NCBI GenBank assembly: GCA_047528285.1
Contig: CP180022.1
Coordinates: forward strand, 1,364,001-1,428,000
Source: G047528285 sp047528285
Lineage (GTDB): Bacteria; Pseudomonadota; Gammaproteobacteria; Enterobacterales; Enterobacteriaceae
Direction: 5' to 3'
DNA: 64,000 bases
Part shown: one piece after another, positions 48,696 through 58,782 of the stretch
How positions within the stretch are numbered: position 1 is the stretch's first letter
How the letters are laid out: every line of letters starts with the position of its first letter
Program-made: the position numbers and the translations under genes
Notes under the pieces: model-generated
What the model saw: only the letters and a program-made list of their open reading frames with translations
Database searches by the model: none
Told to the model about the DNA's origin: nothing

Positions 48696-50081
48696 ATGCT
48701 AAAGATTTTTAATACTCTAACACACCAAAAAGAAGAATTTAAACCTATTCATGCCATGAAAGTAGGCATGTATGTATGTGGTATCACAGCGTATGATCTA
48801 TGCCACATCGGCCATGGGCGCACTTTTGTTGCTTTTGATGTCGTTAACCGTTATTTACGCTATTGTGGTTTTGAGGTGAATTATGTCCGTAATATTACCG
48901 ATATTGAAGACAAGATTATTCGACGCGCCGTCGAAAACAGCGAAACTTTTCAAGAACTTACTGATCGTATGATCAGGGAAATGCATGGCGATTTTAATCA
49001 ATTAAACATCCTGAATTCTGATCACGAACCGCGTGCTACGCACTATATGGATGAGATTATTAAACTGATTAGTCGGCTTCTTAAAAGAGGACATGCTTAT
49101 GTGGGCATCAATGGTGATGTGATGTTTAGCATAGATAGCGATAGAGATTATGGACGGCTTTCCCGACAGAATCTGAAACAACTTCGTCCTGCCACTTGCA
49201 TTGAAGCAGCTGAAATTAAAGGACACCCAATGGATTTTGTTTTATGGAAAATGTCAAAACTCGGTGAGCCGAGTTGGTCATCCCCCTGGGGTAACGGTCG
49301 TCCAGGCTGGCATATTGAGTGTTCGGCAATGAATACCCGGAAGCTTGGTCATCATTTTGATATTCATGGTGGTGGGGCAGATCTGATTTTTCCTCATCAT
49401 GAAAATGAAATAGCACAGTCTACCTGTGCTTACGATGGTCCTTATGTCAATGTCTGGATGCATGCCGGCATGGTGATGATTGATCATGAAAAAATGTCTA
49501 AATCATTAGGCAATTCTTTCACCGTTCGTGATATTTTACAGTATCACAAGGCAGAAACCGTACGGTATTTTCTGATGTCCAGTCATTACCGCCGGCAACT
49601 TAATTACACTGAAGATAACCTCAAACAAGCACAAGCTGCGCTTGAACGCCTCTATATCGCTTTGCGCGGCACTGATGCAACAGTTTTTCCCTCCGGCGGG
49701 GAAAGTTTTATAGAACAGTTTATCGCTGCAATGAATGACGATTTTAATACTCCGGAAGCTTATTCTGTTCTGTTCAAGATTGCTCACGAGGTTAACCGCC
49801 TGAAAAGCAATCATTCAGCGGCGGCCAATGGTATGGCGGCGACTTTACGTCATCTGGCCAAAATTCTTGGGTTGCTTGAACAGGAACCTTCTGCCTTTTT
49901 GCAAAAAGGTATCACAGATAACGGAGATGAAAAAGAAAAGATTGAGGCACTGATTCAGAAGCGTCATGAGGCGCGTAAAACTGGACAGTGGGAATTGGCA
50001 GATGAAATCAGAAAAATCCTATCAGCGCTTGGCATGGTTCTGGAAGACGGTCCTCAAGGTACCAACTGGCGTCGTGATTAA
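48696..50081 (+). CDS. cysS: Cysteinyl-tRNA synthetase
   Basis: Class I synthetase charging tRNA-Cys. From the ATG at 48696 it has 461 residues, the E. coli length; a TTG sits directly in front. The zinc ligand C28 lies in YVCGIT, the HIGH motif is at 37-40, and the KMSKS loop is EKMSKSLGN near 266; WHIECSAMN and FPHHENEIAQS supply the other zinc ligands. The N-terminal catalytic, helical-bundle and C-terminal (EDGPQGTNWRRD) parts are complete. It is divergent from lpxH as in E. coli. No strong terminator was found behind it. Confidence 0.98.
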   Translation: MLKIFNTLTHQKEEFKPIHAMKVGMYVCGITAYDLCHIGHGRTFVAFDVVNRYLRYCGFEVNYVRNITDIEDKIIRRAVENSETFQELTDRMIREMHGDFNQLNILNSDHEPRATHYMDEIIKLISRLLKRGHAYVGINGDVMFSIDSDRDYGRLSRQNLKQLRPATCIEAAEIKGHPMDFVLWKMSKLGEPSWSSPWGNGRPGWHIECSAMNTRKLGHHFDIHGGGADLIFPHHENEIAQSTCAYDGPYVNVWMHAGMVMIDHEKMSKSLGNSFTVRDILQYHKAETVRYFLMSSHYRRQLNYTEDNLKQAQAALERLYIALRGTDATVFPSGGESFIEQFIAAMNDDFNTPEAYSVLFKIAHEVNRLKSNHSAAANGMAATLRHLAKILGLLEQEPSAFLQKGITDNGDEKEKIEALIQKRHEARKTGQWELADEIRKILSALGMVLEDGPQGTNWRRD

Positions 50082-50351
50082 ATATGAATAATCAAGGTTG
50101 TTCTTCTTTTTTTGTCCCCCCATGGGGTTGATAAATCCTCTTCTCTTGATCGAAAAAATCCACGTTAAGAGAAATTAACAGGTAATTTTAGACAGCGTTT
50201 CTGGATTTCTTGCTTTGGGCCAATGTTGCTTCTGTCAGCATTTCAACTTAATTTGTGTTGTATTGTCCGTAATAAGCTGTAATATTCATAATATTGTATC
50301 AGGTGATATAAGTTGGATATTCCCTCAAGTAAAAAAGTTATTATGATTTTT

Positions 50352-51215
50352 TTAGAAATGATGATCATGGTAATTTTCGCAGGCCTGTAGGGTATTTTGG
50401 ATAAGCGTAGCTACCGTCATTGGCCCAACCCCGCCGGGTACCAATGTAATATAGGCAGCGCGTTCAACGGCTCTGGCATAATCTACGTCGCCGACCAATT
50501 CTCCACTATCCATTCGATTGATCCCTACGTCTATGACTACTGCCCCAGGTTTTATCCAATTTCCTGGAATAATTCTGCCTTTGCCTACCGCGACAACTAG
50601 AAGATCAGCATTTTTGATATATCGCTGTAAATCACGCGTGAAACGGTGGGCAACAGTTACGGTACAGCCCGCCATCAGCAATTCGAGACTCATGGGGCGA
50701 CCAACGATATTGGATGCTCCGACCACGACGGCGTTCAGACCCAAAGTATCGATTTGATAGCGCTCAAGTAATGTTATGATGCCGCGTGGGGTGCATGGTC
50801 GCAGTATCGGCGCGCGTAGACAAAGACGGCCGATATTATAGGGATGAAAACCATCTACATCTTTATCCGGTGCGATTCTTTCCAGCACGTTCATATTATT
50901 AATTTCTGAAGGAAGCGGTAATTGCACTAAAATGCCATTCACACGGGAGTCTAAATTTAAACTATTAATTAGATTTAACAATTCCGCTTCTGTGACTGTA
51001 CTGGGCAGATCAAAGAAAAAGGAAATAAAACCAACCTCTTCACAAGCTTTGCGTTTGCTGGCGACATAAATTCGTGAGGCTGGATCGTTACCGACTAGAA
51101 CCATTGCCAGACCTGGAGCACTCTTTCCCGCCTTTAGTCGTTCTTGGACTCGTATGGCCACTTTATTTCTAATCTCCTTGGCAATGGCCTTACCATCAAT
51201 TATTTTTGCTATCAT
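50352..51215 (-). CDS. folD: Methylenetetrahydrofolate dehydrogenase / cyclohydrolase
   Basis: Bifunctional enzyme that interconverts 5,10-methylene- and 10-formyl-tetrahydrofolate, feeding purine synthesis and initiator-tRNA formylation. The ATG at 51215 (MIAKIIDGKAIAKEI) gives 287 residues against 288; the open frame continues ten codons upstream only to a TTG. Catalytic Y50 and K54 are in YVASKRKACEE; GILVQLPLP, PDKDVDGFHP, GASNIVGRP and TPVPGG-type LVPGGVGPMTVATL follow. No clear ribosome binding site is visible. It is convergent with cysS and divergent from the tRNA-Arg gene. The last residues after LQACENYHD are short. Confidence 0.97.
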   Translation of the reverse strand: MIAKIIDGKAIAKEIRNKVAIRVQERLKAGKSAPGLAMVLVGNDPASRIYVASKRKACEEVGFISFFFDLPSTVTEAELLNLINSLNLDSRVNGILVQLPLPSEINNMNVLERIAPDKDVDGFHPYNIGRLCLRAPILRPCTPRGIITLLERYQIDTLGLNAVVVGASNIVGRPMSLELLMAGCTVTVAHRFTRDLQRYIKNADLLVVAVGKGRIIPGNWIKPGAVVIDVGINRMDSGELVGDVDYARAVERAAYITLVPGGVGPMTVATLIQNTLQACENYHDHHF

Positions 51216-51266
51216 TAAAATTAAAAAATCCGTTAATGTAATCAAATAAGGGCGCTAATTTGACAG

Positions 51267-51300
51267 AATTATGCTATGCCTTGCTAGGGATAGCATAATT
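51267..51300. repeat. Perfect 11-bp inverted repeat in the folD/tRNA-Arg spacer
   Basis: AATTATGCTAT (51267-51277) pairs with ATAGCATAATT (51290-51300); inside the loop CCT/AGG can extend it. It lies about 50 bases upstream of the folD ATG and about 40 before the -35 box of the tRNA gene. It may be a folD leader hairpin or an operator; no T-run is present. Confidence 0.55.
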
Positions 51301-51338
51301 CAAGGACCTATTACCGATAGAACAACTTATAAAACACA

Positions 51339-51366
51339 TTGACGCAAAAGCTTACCTCCGTATAAT
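51339..51366 (+). promoter_or_regulatory. Sigma-70 promoter of tRNA-Arg
   Basis: TTGACG (51339-51344), a 16-base spacer and a perfect TATAAT (51361-51366), ending 35 bases before the mature tRNA 5' end. This is the clearest consensus promoter in the window. Confidence 0.8.
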
Positions 51367-51401
51367 TCAATTCACACCTAGCAGGGAATTGACGAGGTTA
51401 T

Positions 51402-51478
51402 GCGCCCTTAGCTCAGTTGGAGAGAGCAACGGCCTTCTAAGCCGTAGGTCATAGGTTCAAGTCCTATAGGGCGTACCA
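51402..51478 (+). tRNA. argU: tRNA-Arg, anticodon UCU
   Basis: A 77-base cloverleaf: acceptor arm GCGCCCT/AGGGCGT (first pair G-U), D-arm AGCTCAGTTGGAGAGAGC, anticodon stem ACGGC/GCCGT with loop CTTCTAA giving anticodon TCT at 51436-51438, T-arm with GGTTCAAGTCC, discriminator A, and encoded CCA at 51476-51478. It reads AGA (and AGG by wobble) codons, which become common in AT-rich genomes. The position near folD matches argU of E. coli. Confidence 0.97.
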
Positions 51479-53644
51479 TCTATAATCAATTAATTATTAT
51501 AACTCACTTTTTCTGCTAATTTAAGATCATGAGATTTTTATCTGAAGTTATTAGCTTATTCAGCGTAAATGCACTCTTTATAACCTTTTTCAATCAAGCA
51601 AAAGATTAGAGAGGGATTCAGTTGATCTGAATTGTAAGAAGATTAATTTTATCATATTATAGTTTGTAAATTTGTTTTCTTATTTTCTATAAATTTATAG
51701 CTGTGTTAACGTAAGTTATGAGTTCTCTTCCAGAGAAATTTGTAACCATGTCTATGGTTATAACTGTTGTTCTTGTTGTTCAAACAATCGTCTATAGGTT
51801 TTATAATTCGGTAAATAAGACAATGACTTTGTATCTTTAATATAGTTTTGTTTATCCAATTTTTAATTGGTAAAAATATATAATATATTTTATTTGTAGT
51901 GTCCTTTTTAAAAATTTTGTATGAAAGTGTAATATAATCATATGTAATTTATTTAGAATTTTTAATTCTTGTCTTTATTAAAGAAAAATTATTTAATAAC
52001 GTGTAAGCACAATATTTTAATATGTTGTAGTTTAAATATATGTTATCTTACGGAGCATATTTTCTCACCTTGCAATTTTTGCATGCGAATATTATTTCGC
52101 TTTTGAGATACTTTTATGGATATCTAGTTATGCAATTTCCCCAATAATTTCATGTGCTAGAGACTTATTTTTGTTGATATTTATGGATTATTATATAAAA
52201 TATTAATAAGTGTGTGTAAGATTTTTTTTTAATTTTGAGAAAAACAGATTTACAAGAAAGATAGTTGATATGTATATGAAAATTTAACTTTAGCGGTGCT
52301 ATCTTTTGGCTATTTTTTCCTTACCACATTGTTTTAAAATTTAATGAAATATTATAAATTGGCACTGCGTCAGTCATGCAGTAAGTTATTTTAAATTTGT
52401 TTAGCAAGCATTGATAATTGATATACTTCTGTGAATTTTTTAATTGATAAACATATTTCATGATTAGTTTATCATATGATTAAAATAATAAGTTTAATAT
52501 AAAAGAATTGTTTATTATATTTACAGTAGGTAAAACTAATAACAATATTCGTTATGCTATAAAGAATTTGTTTTAAGTGTTTTTAAAGTGGCTTATAACA
52601 GGATTCAAGGTAAGAGAAGCTTTATTAAATACATTGAACTTTTAAGTAGTCGTTGAATCAAATTGATTATTATCATTTTAATATAGGTTTAATACGATAT
52701 AAAATATTTAAATTTCTCCAGTAGATACTGACAACAAAGTTTTCAAGCATCGCGGTTTTTTAACAATCTATTTGGATAGATCAGACGATATAGTATGCTG
52801 GATGGATGGAAAAATCCTCCTAGAAGCTGTTGATAACCTCGTTACTTCATAGAGACAATTTAAATCATGAACGCTCTTTATTTATGTGAAAAATTTTTTG
52901 CTTGTTTTTCGAGCCTGATAGGGATTTTTTGGATTATTTTTAATCTGATAGGATCGTTGTAGTATTAAATAAATTATTCATCGATCAACAGGCAAGCTAA
53001 AGCACAAAGTTAATTGCTGGAAAAATCACCAACACGGCGTGATATAACCGATTGGATCTTTTGTTTTTTTTGAGAGTATCTGTTGCCTTGAATTTTTTTT
53101 GATGAAGGCGCATAAAAATCCATCATTTTTTATATCTATATCAACAAACATAAAGTTTGGCATATGGCATCATTGGCAGTGAGAAAACGCGCACTTGATG
53201 AAATTATCTGTACTTTTTATTGCTCATCTGCCTTATACTAATGCACAAGTTTTTTTTCGAGTTTAATTAAGAAGATCCACCAAAAATCAGAAAGTGCTAA
53301 TTAACGCCACTGAAGATATACGCATTTCTAATATTAGCCCTGCTAAGGAAGAGAAAATAAACTCCATGATTCTGCCTTAACGCGATGATCAATTTTGATA
53401 AACCAGTTATGATGAATGAAATTACGGTTTTGCAAATTAACGCTTAAGCAGCAATAATCTAGGAAAATAAGAAAACTGATCTGATATGTAACTATTTTTA
53501 CAGTATCACGGATACTTTAATCCTTTTTTTATAAAAATATTATATAAAGAAAATAAGTAAAAATATGCTTTGAGAGCTGGCAAGATGGAAATCAGTTACT
53601 TTCCGTATCATTCATGTAAATATACACGTGTAAGCGTACGAGTT
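51479..53644. other. Non-coding stretch, 2.2 kb, where glnD would be expected
   Basis: Between tRNA-Arg and the map stop. In E. coli glnD and dapD follow map on its strand; I could not recognise either here. A slightly GC-richer patch (about 53160-53400) gives plus-strand peptides such as SLAVRKRALDEIICTF and INATEDIRISNISPAKEEKINSM that I cannot assign. No strong hairpins. Confidence 0.5.
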
Positions 53645-54451
53645 TCAAGCAGTATTATCCAAGTGGTGAAGAATTCTTGGCAAAGAATCATCGGCGCGCA
53701 GAGTTATGATTTCACAGCCATTTTTGGTTACTGCAATCGTATGTTCGTACTGGGCTGATAGACTGTGATCCTTGGTTTTTACCGTCCATCCGTCTTTCAT
53801 AGTATGAACTCGGTAATTACCTGAATTAACCATGGGCTCGATAGTAAACGTCATGCCGGGTTTCAGTATCACGCCACCACCGTCGTCGGCATCATAGTGC
53901 AATACTTGTGGCTCTTCGTGAAAGCCTTTGCCGATTCCGTGGCCACAGTACTCGCGTACTACTGAGAAGCGTTCTGATTCGACGAATTGCTGAATCGCTT
54001 TTCCTAGGGCGCGAAGACGGATGCCTGGCTTGACCATTTTAATAGCCAGATAGAGGCTGTCTTTGGTTATCCGGCATAGTCGTTCGCCAAGAATGACTGG
54101 TTTTCCGACAAAAAACATCTTTGAGGTATCGCCATGAAATCCATCTTTGATTACTGCGACATCAATATTCAGTATATCTCCATCTTGTAATTTTTTTTTA
54201 TCGCTTGGGATACCATGGCAGACAACATCATTTACCGAAATGCATACCGATTTTGGAAAACCGTGGTAGCCAAGTGATGCAGAAATGGCATGCTGAGTTT
54301 TGGTAATATGTTGATGGCATAAATAATCTAGTTCAGCGGTAGTTACACCGGGTTTGATATACGGTTCAATAATTTCTAGAACTTCGGCAGCTAGCCGTCC
54401 GGCTACACGCATCTTGGCAAGATCGTTAGATGTTTTAATACAAATGGCCAT
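53645..54451 (-). CDS. map: Methionine aminopeptidase, type I
   Basis: Removes the initiator methionine from new proteins. The ATG at 54451 (MAICIKTSNDLAKMRVAGRL) gives 268 residues against 264; a GTG four codons upstream is possible, and neither has a strong ribosome binding site. Metal ligands and catalytic histidines are all visible: H79, D97, D108, H171, E205 and E236 (the last two shifted by one relative to E. coli because of a small insertion in DADDGGG). The C-terminus is four residues longer. It is divergent from rpsB, the conserved enterobacterial arrangement. Confidence 0.97.
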   Translation of the reverse strand: MAICIKTSNDLAKMRVAGRLAAEVLEIIEPYIKPGVTTAELDYLCHQHITKTQHAISASLGYHGFPKSVCISVNDVVCHGIPSDKKKLQDGDILNIDVAVIKDGFHGDTSKMFFVGKPVILGERLCRITKDSLYLAIKMVKPGIRLRALGKAIQQFVESERFSVVREYCGHGIGKGFHEEPQVLHYDADDGGGVILKPGMTFTIEPMVNSGNYRVHTMKDGWTVKTKDHSLSAQYEHTIAVTKNGCEIITLRADDSLPRILHHLDNTA

Positions 54452-54770
54452 GTAGAGATCCACAGTTGGTGTTAATATCCGACAAAATATTTTATAAAAA
54501 AATTAGAAGACAGTATGAATGATATCAGCACAGTTCAGAATTGCAAAATTATCATTTTTCCTCCACTCTTATAAAACATTTAATAGAGTTCGGGTGCAGT
54601 TTATGGTAAAAACGCGATAGACAGCATGCCGTTCGCCGCAATAAAACTAAATTATGTTATTACACACACGTATCGACATATGTGCCTGAAATATGCTTTC
54701 TCCAGGATGGGATCTGAGATATAGGATACGTGGAAGATATACCCCCTACAAACTTACATAGAGGTTTATC
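54452..54770. promoter_or_regulatory. Divergent map/rpsB upstream region
   Basis: 319 bases between the starts of map (leftward) and rpsB (rightward). Both promoters and the untranslated rpsB leader must lie here. In E. coli this leader takes part in repression by S2; I cannot show the structure. AGAGG at about 54760 is the rpsB ribosome binding site. Box assignment was tried (TTGCAA at 54541 with TATAAA at 54570) but the spacing of 23 bases is too long. Confidence 0.5.
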
Positions 54771-55496
54771 ATGGCGACTGTTTCTATGCGTGACATGCTC
54801 GAAGCCGGCATTCATTTCGGCCATCAAACTCGTTACTGGAATCCGAAAATGAAGCCCTTTATTTACGGTGCCCGTAACAAAGTTCATATCATCAACTTGG
54901 AACAAACTGTACCAATGTTCAACGAGGCCTTGGCCGAGTTAAATAAAATTGCTGCTCGCAAAGGTAAAATCTTGTTTGTGGGCACGAAGCGCGCGGCAAG
55001 CGAAGCGGTAAAAGAAGCAGCTAGCAGCTGTGATCAATTTTTCGTTAATCATCGTTGGTTAGGTGGAATGCTGACTAACTGGAAAACAGTTCGTCAATCT
55101 ATCAAGCGTGTCAAAGACCTAAAAATTCAGTCTCAAGACGGTACTTTTGAGAAACTGACTAAAAAAGAGGCGTTGATGCGTACTCGTGAACTGGATAAGT
55201 TAGAAAACAGCTTAGGCGGTATTAAAGATATGGGTGGTCTTCCGGACGCGCTTTTTGTTATCGATGCAGAACACGAACAGATTGCTATTAAAGAAGCTAA
55301 CAATTTGGGCATTCCTGTTTTTGCTGTTGTAGATACCAATTCTAATCCAGATGGTGTGGATTTCATTATTCCAGGTAATGACGACGCTATTCGTGCAATT
55401 AACTTGTACCTAACTGCTGTGAAAATAATTGTGTGCGAAGGCCGTTCTCAGGGAGTTGCAGAACAAACTGAAGAGATTTTTGCGAAATATGAATAA
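54771..55496 (+). CDS. rpsB: 30S ribosomal protein S2
   Basis: S2, on the back of the small ribosomal subunit, needed to dock S1. It has 241 residues, the E. coli length. MRDMLEAGIHFGHQTRYWNPKMKPFI at the N-terminus, NHRWLGGMLTNWKT, and PVFAVVDTNSNPDGVDFIIPGNDDA toward the end are the S2 signatures. It is the head of rpsB-tsf-pyrH-frr. A small hairpin (AATAAG...CTTATT with inner GCC/GGC) overlaps its end and the spacer to tsf, where E. coli has a partial attenuator. Confidence 0.98.
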   Translation: MATVSMRDMLEAGIHFGHQTRYWNPKMKPFIYGARNKVHIINLEQTVPMFNEALAELNKIAARKGKILFVGTKRAASEAVKEAASSCDQFFVNHRWLGGMLTNWKTVRQSIKRVKDLKIQSQDGTFEKLTKKEALMRTRELDKLENSLGGIKDMGGLPDALFVIDAEHEQIAIKEANNLGIPVFAVVDTNSNPDGVDFIIPGNDDAIRAINLYLTAVKIIVCEGRSQGVAEQTEEIFAKYE

Positions 55497-55610
55497 ATAA
55501 GAGCCAAAGCGGTTTAGGGCCCTTATTAACCAAGTTTTACAGATATATTGGTTAAAAAGAGCTGTGTCTTTTATATTTATCTTCAACATGAAATAACGAG
55601 GAAAAAGATA

Positions 55611-56471
55611 ATGATTAATATTACCGCCGCTCTTGTTAAAGACCTACGCGAACGTACTGGCGCAGGTATAATGGAATGTAAAAAAGCTTTAGTTGAAGCA
55701 AATGGCGGTATCGAACTAGCTATCGATAACATGCGTATAGCAGGTCTGGCGAAAGCTATCCAAAAATCATCCAGAGCCGCAGCTGAAGGGATGATTTTGA
55801 TCAAAATCTCGCAGAATGGTAAATATGGAGTCATTGTTGAGCTGAACTGCGAAACTGATTTTGTTGCTAAAGATGGCGGCTTCAAAGCCTTTGGTAACGA
55901 AGTTGTCAGTGTAGCCTTGTATGAACGCATCACTGATGTCGAGGAGCTGAAAGCCAAATTTGAGGATCAACGAACCACGCTGGTAGCCAAAATGGGTGAA
56001 AATATTAACATCCGCCGCCTCGATATGCTTTCAGGTGATGTACTCGGCTCTTACTTGCATGGCACTCGTATTGGTGTCATTGTTTCCGCTTCCGGTGCAG
56101 ACAAGAATTTTTTGAAGCATATTGCAATGCATATTGCTGCCAGCAAACCAGAATATCTTAACTCTGACGATATTCCGTCTGATATCGTGGCCCGTGAGCA
56201 TCAAATTCAGTTTGATATTGCGATGCAATCCGGTAAAACACCTGAAATTGCCGAGAAAATGGTTGAAGGTCGTATACGTAAATTCACCAATGAGATTGCC
56301 CTTAGAGGGCAGTACTTCGTGATGGATCCAAGTAAGACTGTTGGTCAGCTATTGGACGAACAACGGGTAATACTTAAAGGTTTTTTTCGGTTTGAAGTTG
56401 GCGATGGTATTTATAAAACCAAACTCGATTTTGCCACCGAGGTGGCTGCGATAGGTAAGAAATTCCAATAA
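55611..56471 (+). CDS. tsf: Elongation factor Ts
   Basis: Nucleotide exchange factor for EF-Tu. The ATG at 55611 (MINITAALVKDLRERTGAGIMECKKAL) gives 286 residues against 283 and fits the family start; the frame is open upstream without homology. GAGG lies about 11 bases before it. The N-terminal UBA-like domain, the TDFVAKD motif near residue 80 that contacts EF-Tu, the core repeats (HIAMHIAASKPEYL) and the C-terminal module (DPSKTVGQLL) are all complete. The central part is more diverged than in rpsB. It lies 114 bases after rpsB on the same transcript. Confidence 0.97.
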   Translation: MINITAALVKDLRERTGAGIMECKKALVEANGGIELAIDNMRIAGLAKAIQKSSRAAAEGMILIKISQNGKYGVIVELNCETDFVAKDGGFKAFGNEVVSVALYERITDVEELKAKFEDQRTTLVAKMGENINIRRLDMLSGDVLGSYLHGTRIGVIVSASGADKNFLKHIAMHIAASKPEYLNSDDIPSDIVAREHQIQFDIAMQSGKTPEIAEKMVEGRIRKFTNEIALRGQYFVMDPSKTVGQLLDEQRVILKGFFRFEVGDGIYKTKLDFATEVAAIGKKFQ

Positions 56472-56535
56472 ATTATCTGATAGTATAGCACTAAGTTAAA
56501 GTTATTCAATGCAATTATTTTAAGGGATAGATTAA

Positions 56536-57267
56536 ATGGCAATGAACGCAAAAAAAACAATTTATCAGCGTATCTTGCTCAAATTAAGCGGCGAAGCCTT
56601 GCAGGGCGATGAAGATTGCGCTATCGATGCTACGATGTTAGATCGTTTGGCCCAGGAAATAAAAGAACTGGTGAAACTTGGTATCGAGGTAGGAATGGTG
56701 ATAGGTGGCGGTAATTTTTTCCGAGGTGCAGGGTTAGCGAAAGCTGGCATGAACCGCGTAGTGGGCGATCATATGGGTATGTTGGCCACGATTATGAATG
56801 GTTTGGCGATGTGCGATGCATTGCACCGCGCCTCTGTCAAAGCTCGCCTGATGTCGGCAATTCCGCTGAATGGTATTTGCCAGAATTATAGCTGGACTGA
56901 AGCTATTAGTCTTCTGCGCAATAATAGCGTAGTAATTTTTGCTGCTGGTACTGGTAATCCATTTTTCACTACTGATTCTGCTGCTTGTCTGCGCGGCATT
57001 GAAATCGAAGCCGATGCCGTACTGAAAGCGACAAAAGTAGATGGCGTTTTTTCCGCAGATCCATTAAAACACTCGGATGCTGTAATTTATGATCGATTGA
57101 GCTATCAGGAGGTTCTGGAACGAGAATTAAAAGTTATGGATCTGGCCGCTTTTACCCTAGCACGGGATCATAATTTGCCAATATGCATATTCAATATGCA
57201 TATGCCTGGCGCGCTGCTTCGGGTGGTAATGGGTGATAGAAAAGGTACCTTAATTAAGGATCACTAA
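56536..57267 (+). CDS. pyrH: Uridylate kinase
   Basis: Bacterial-type UMP kinase (amino-acid-kinase fold), making UDP from UMP and ATP. It has 243 residues against 241. Blocks in order: RILLKLSGEALQGDE, VIGGGNFFRGAGLAKAGMNRVVGDHMGMLAT, GTGNPFFTTDSAACLRGIEI, LKATKVDGVFSADP and KVMDLAAFTLARDH. GGGATAG lies before the ATG. frr follows 73 bases later. Undamaged. Confidence 0.98.
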   Translation: MAMNAKKTIYQRILLKLSGEALQGDEDCAIDATMLDRLAQEIKELVKLGIEVGMVIGGGNFFRGAGLAKAGMNRVVGDHMGMLATIMNGLAMCDALHRASVKARLMSAIPLNGICQNYSWTEAISLLRNNSVVIFAAGTGNPFFTTDSAACLRGIEIEADAVLKATKVDGVFSADPLKHSDAVIYDRLSYQEVLERELKVMDLAAFTLARDHNLPICIFNMHMPGALLRVVMGDRKGTLIKDH

Positions 57268-57340
57268 TTAATGATAACGGTTCTGGAAAACTAACTGCCC
57301 AAGAGGCCGATTTGATAACCACATCTCAAGGATTTGCAAC

Positions 57341-57898
57341 GTGATTAATAAAATCCGTAAAGATACCGAGATTCGCATGGCAAAATGCGTTGATGCATTT
57401 AAATTTTACATCAGCAAGATCCGCACGGGTCGTGCTTCTCCAAGTCTACTTGATTGTATTCAAGTGGCATATTATGGCCAACTGACGCCATTGCGTCAGT
57501 TGGCCAATACTATTGCAGAGGATGCTCATACACTGGCTATCACTGTCTTTGATCGTACAATGTTGCTGGCGGTAGAAAAATCTATTAAGGCTTCTGACCT
57601 AGGTCTTAATCCTTCTTCTGTCGGTATGGTGATTCGTGTGCCACTTCCCCCGTTGAGCGAAGAACGCCGCCGTGCTTTAATTAAGGTGGTGCGTGCTGAG
57701 GCGGAACAGGGCAGGGTGTCATTGCGAAATGTTCGTCGCGAAGCTAACGATAAAGTGAAAATTCTTTTGAAAGAGAAAACTATTGGTAAAGATGAAGATC
57801 GCCGTTTACAAGACGAAATTCAAAAGTTAACTGATGCCTGGATTAAAAATCTTGATAGCGCTTTAGCAGAAAAAGAAGCGGAATTAATAGAAATTTAA
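57341..57898 (+). CDS. frr: Ribosome recycling factor
   Basis: With EF-G it splits the post-termination ribosome. It has 185 residues, the E. coli length, from a GTG start at 57341 with AAGGA nine bases upstream. Domain I is the three-helix bundle formed by residues 1-30 and about 105-185 (VSLRNVRREANDKVKILLKEK), domain II the beta part between (QLTPLRQLANTIAEDAHTLAITVFDR). The R-rich hinge is conserved. It is the end of the rpsB cluster; a terminator follows. Confidence 0.97.
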   Translation: MINKIRKDTEIRMAKCVDAFKFYISKIRTGRASPSLLDCIQVAYYGQLTPLRQLANTIAEDAHTLAITVFDRTMLLAVEKSIKASDLGLNPSSVGMVIRVPLPPLSEERRRALIKVVRAEAEQGRVSLRNVRREANDKVKILLKEKTIGKDEDRRLQDEIQKLTDAWIKNLDSALAEKEAELIEI

Positions 57899-57939
57899 TT
57901 TATTTTCTTTTGTATCGGATTAAAAACATTGCAGTGATG

Positions 57940-57979
57940 AGCTCTTCTCACGACGGGATAAGAGCTGTGGTATTTTTTT
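57940..57979 (+). terminator. Rho-independent terminator of the rpsB-tsf-pyrH-frr cluster
   Basis: AGCTCTT (57940-57946) pairs with AAGAGCT (57960-57966) around a 13-base loop, followed after six bases by seven T. It lies about 40 bases behind frr on the coding strand. The gap between stem and T-run is slightly long but the position is right. Confidence 0.6.
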
Positions 57980-58768
57980 AAGTTAGCAATATCTCAACTC
58001 GAAGTTGTTAATGAACTATATTTAAAATTTTTAAAATGCGTTATAATCAAAGATTTATTTTATTTACCTTCGTTACAGTGAAGATTATTGAAACGAAGTT
58101 TGATCTCATAGGTCTTTGATACCAAGATGTTTGTGTGACATCTATCAACAATATTTTAAAACGGTTTAGCTTTATTTTTACTATCGAGAAGCTCAACCAG
58201 GTTAAGATTAAAATTATCATCAATATAGCATAAAACAAATTATTCTAGTCACAGGGATATTGTGACAGGTATTGAGTATTAGGCATAACACTGTTCTAAT
58301 AAATTTAGAAATAGGCAAAAGCAATTTATGGATGGCTTTTTTCTTAAGGTGTAAGCATTCATCTTCTATAAAGAAGACAAAAAATGGTTTTATATGCGGC
58401 ATATAAGACGATTTTGCATGACCATGTTTTATATTCATATTTTTGAATCGAGAAATAAACAGATGCTACAGAATTGATTAATAGTGTTAATTAAATTCAG
58501 GATAGATCTTCTGCATGGCCTGGTTGTAAAGTTCTATACGACCAGTTTAGCGAGTCTTTATGTTATAAGTAAAAAACAAAATAAATCTGGATATAACTTA
58601 GATTTTATTTGCATTTATGTACTCTCATATTAAATTGCTGAATTAAATATTTTTTAATTTTTAACATCAGAAAAAACACATGATAAGGTAATTTATTAGA
58701 ATGAATTTAAGTCATCGCCAGATTTTTTCTAATTTGATAACCTAGATCCACCTAAAATAGGTGTTGGT

Positions 58769-58782
58769 AAACTAGCGCTTTC
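58769..58782 (+). repeat. 14-base direct repeat, copy 1
   Basis: AAACTAGCGCTTTC, repeated exactly at 59726-59739 just upstream of dxr. The repeats bracket about 940 bases of empty DNA in the frr-dxr gap. They could mark an old duplication or insertion at the dxr upstream site. Confidence 0.6.

Noticed and set aside
54541..54575. TTGCAA and TATAAA as the rpsB promoter
   Set aside because: Spacing of 23 bases is outside the normal sigma-70 range; only the general region is called.
55583..55957. 124-residue minus-strand frame within tsf
   Set aside because: Antisense shadow of the tsf gene, whose own frame has clear homology.
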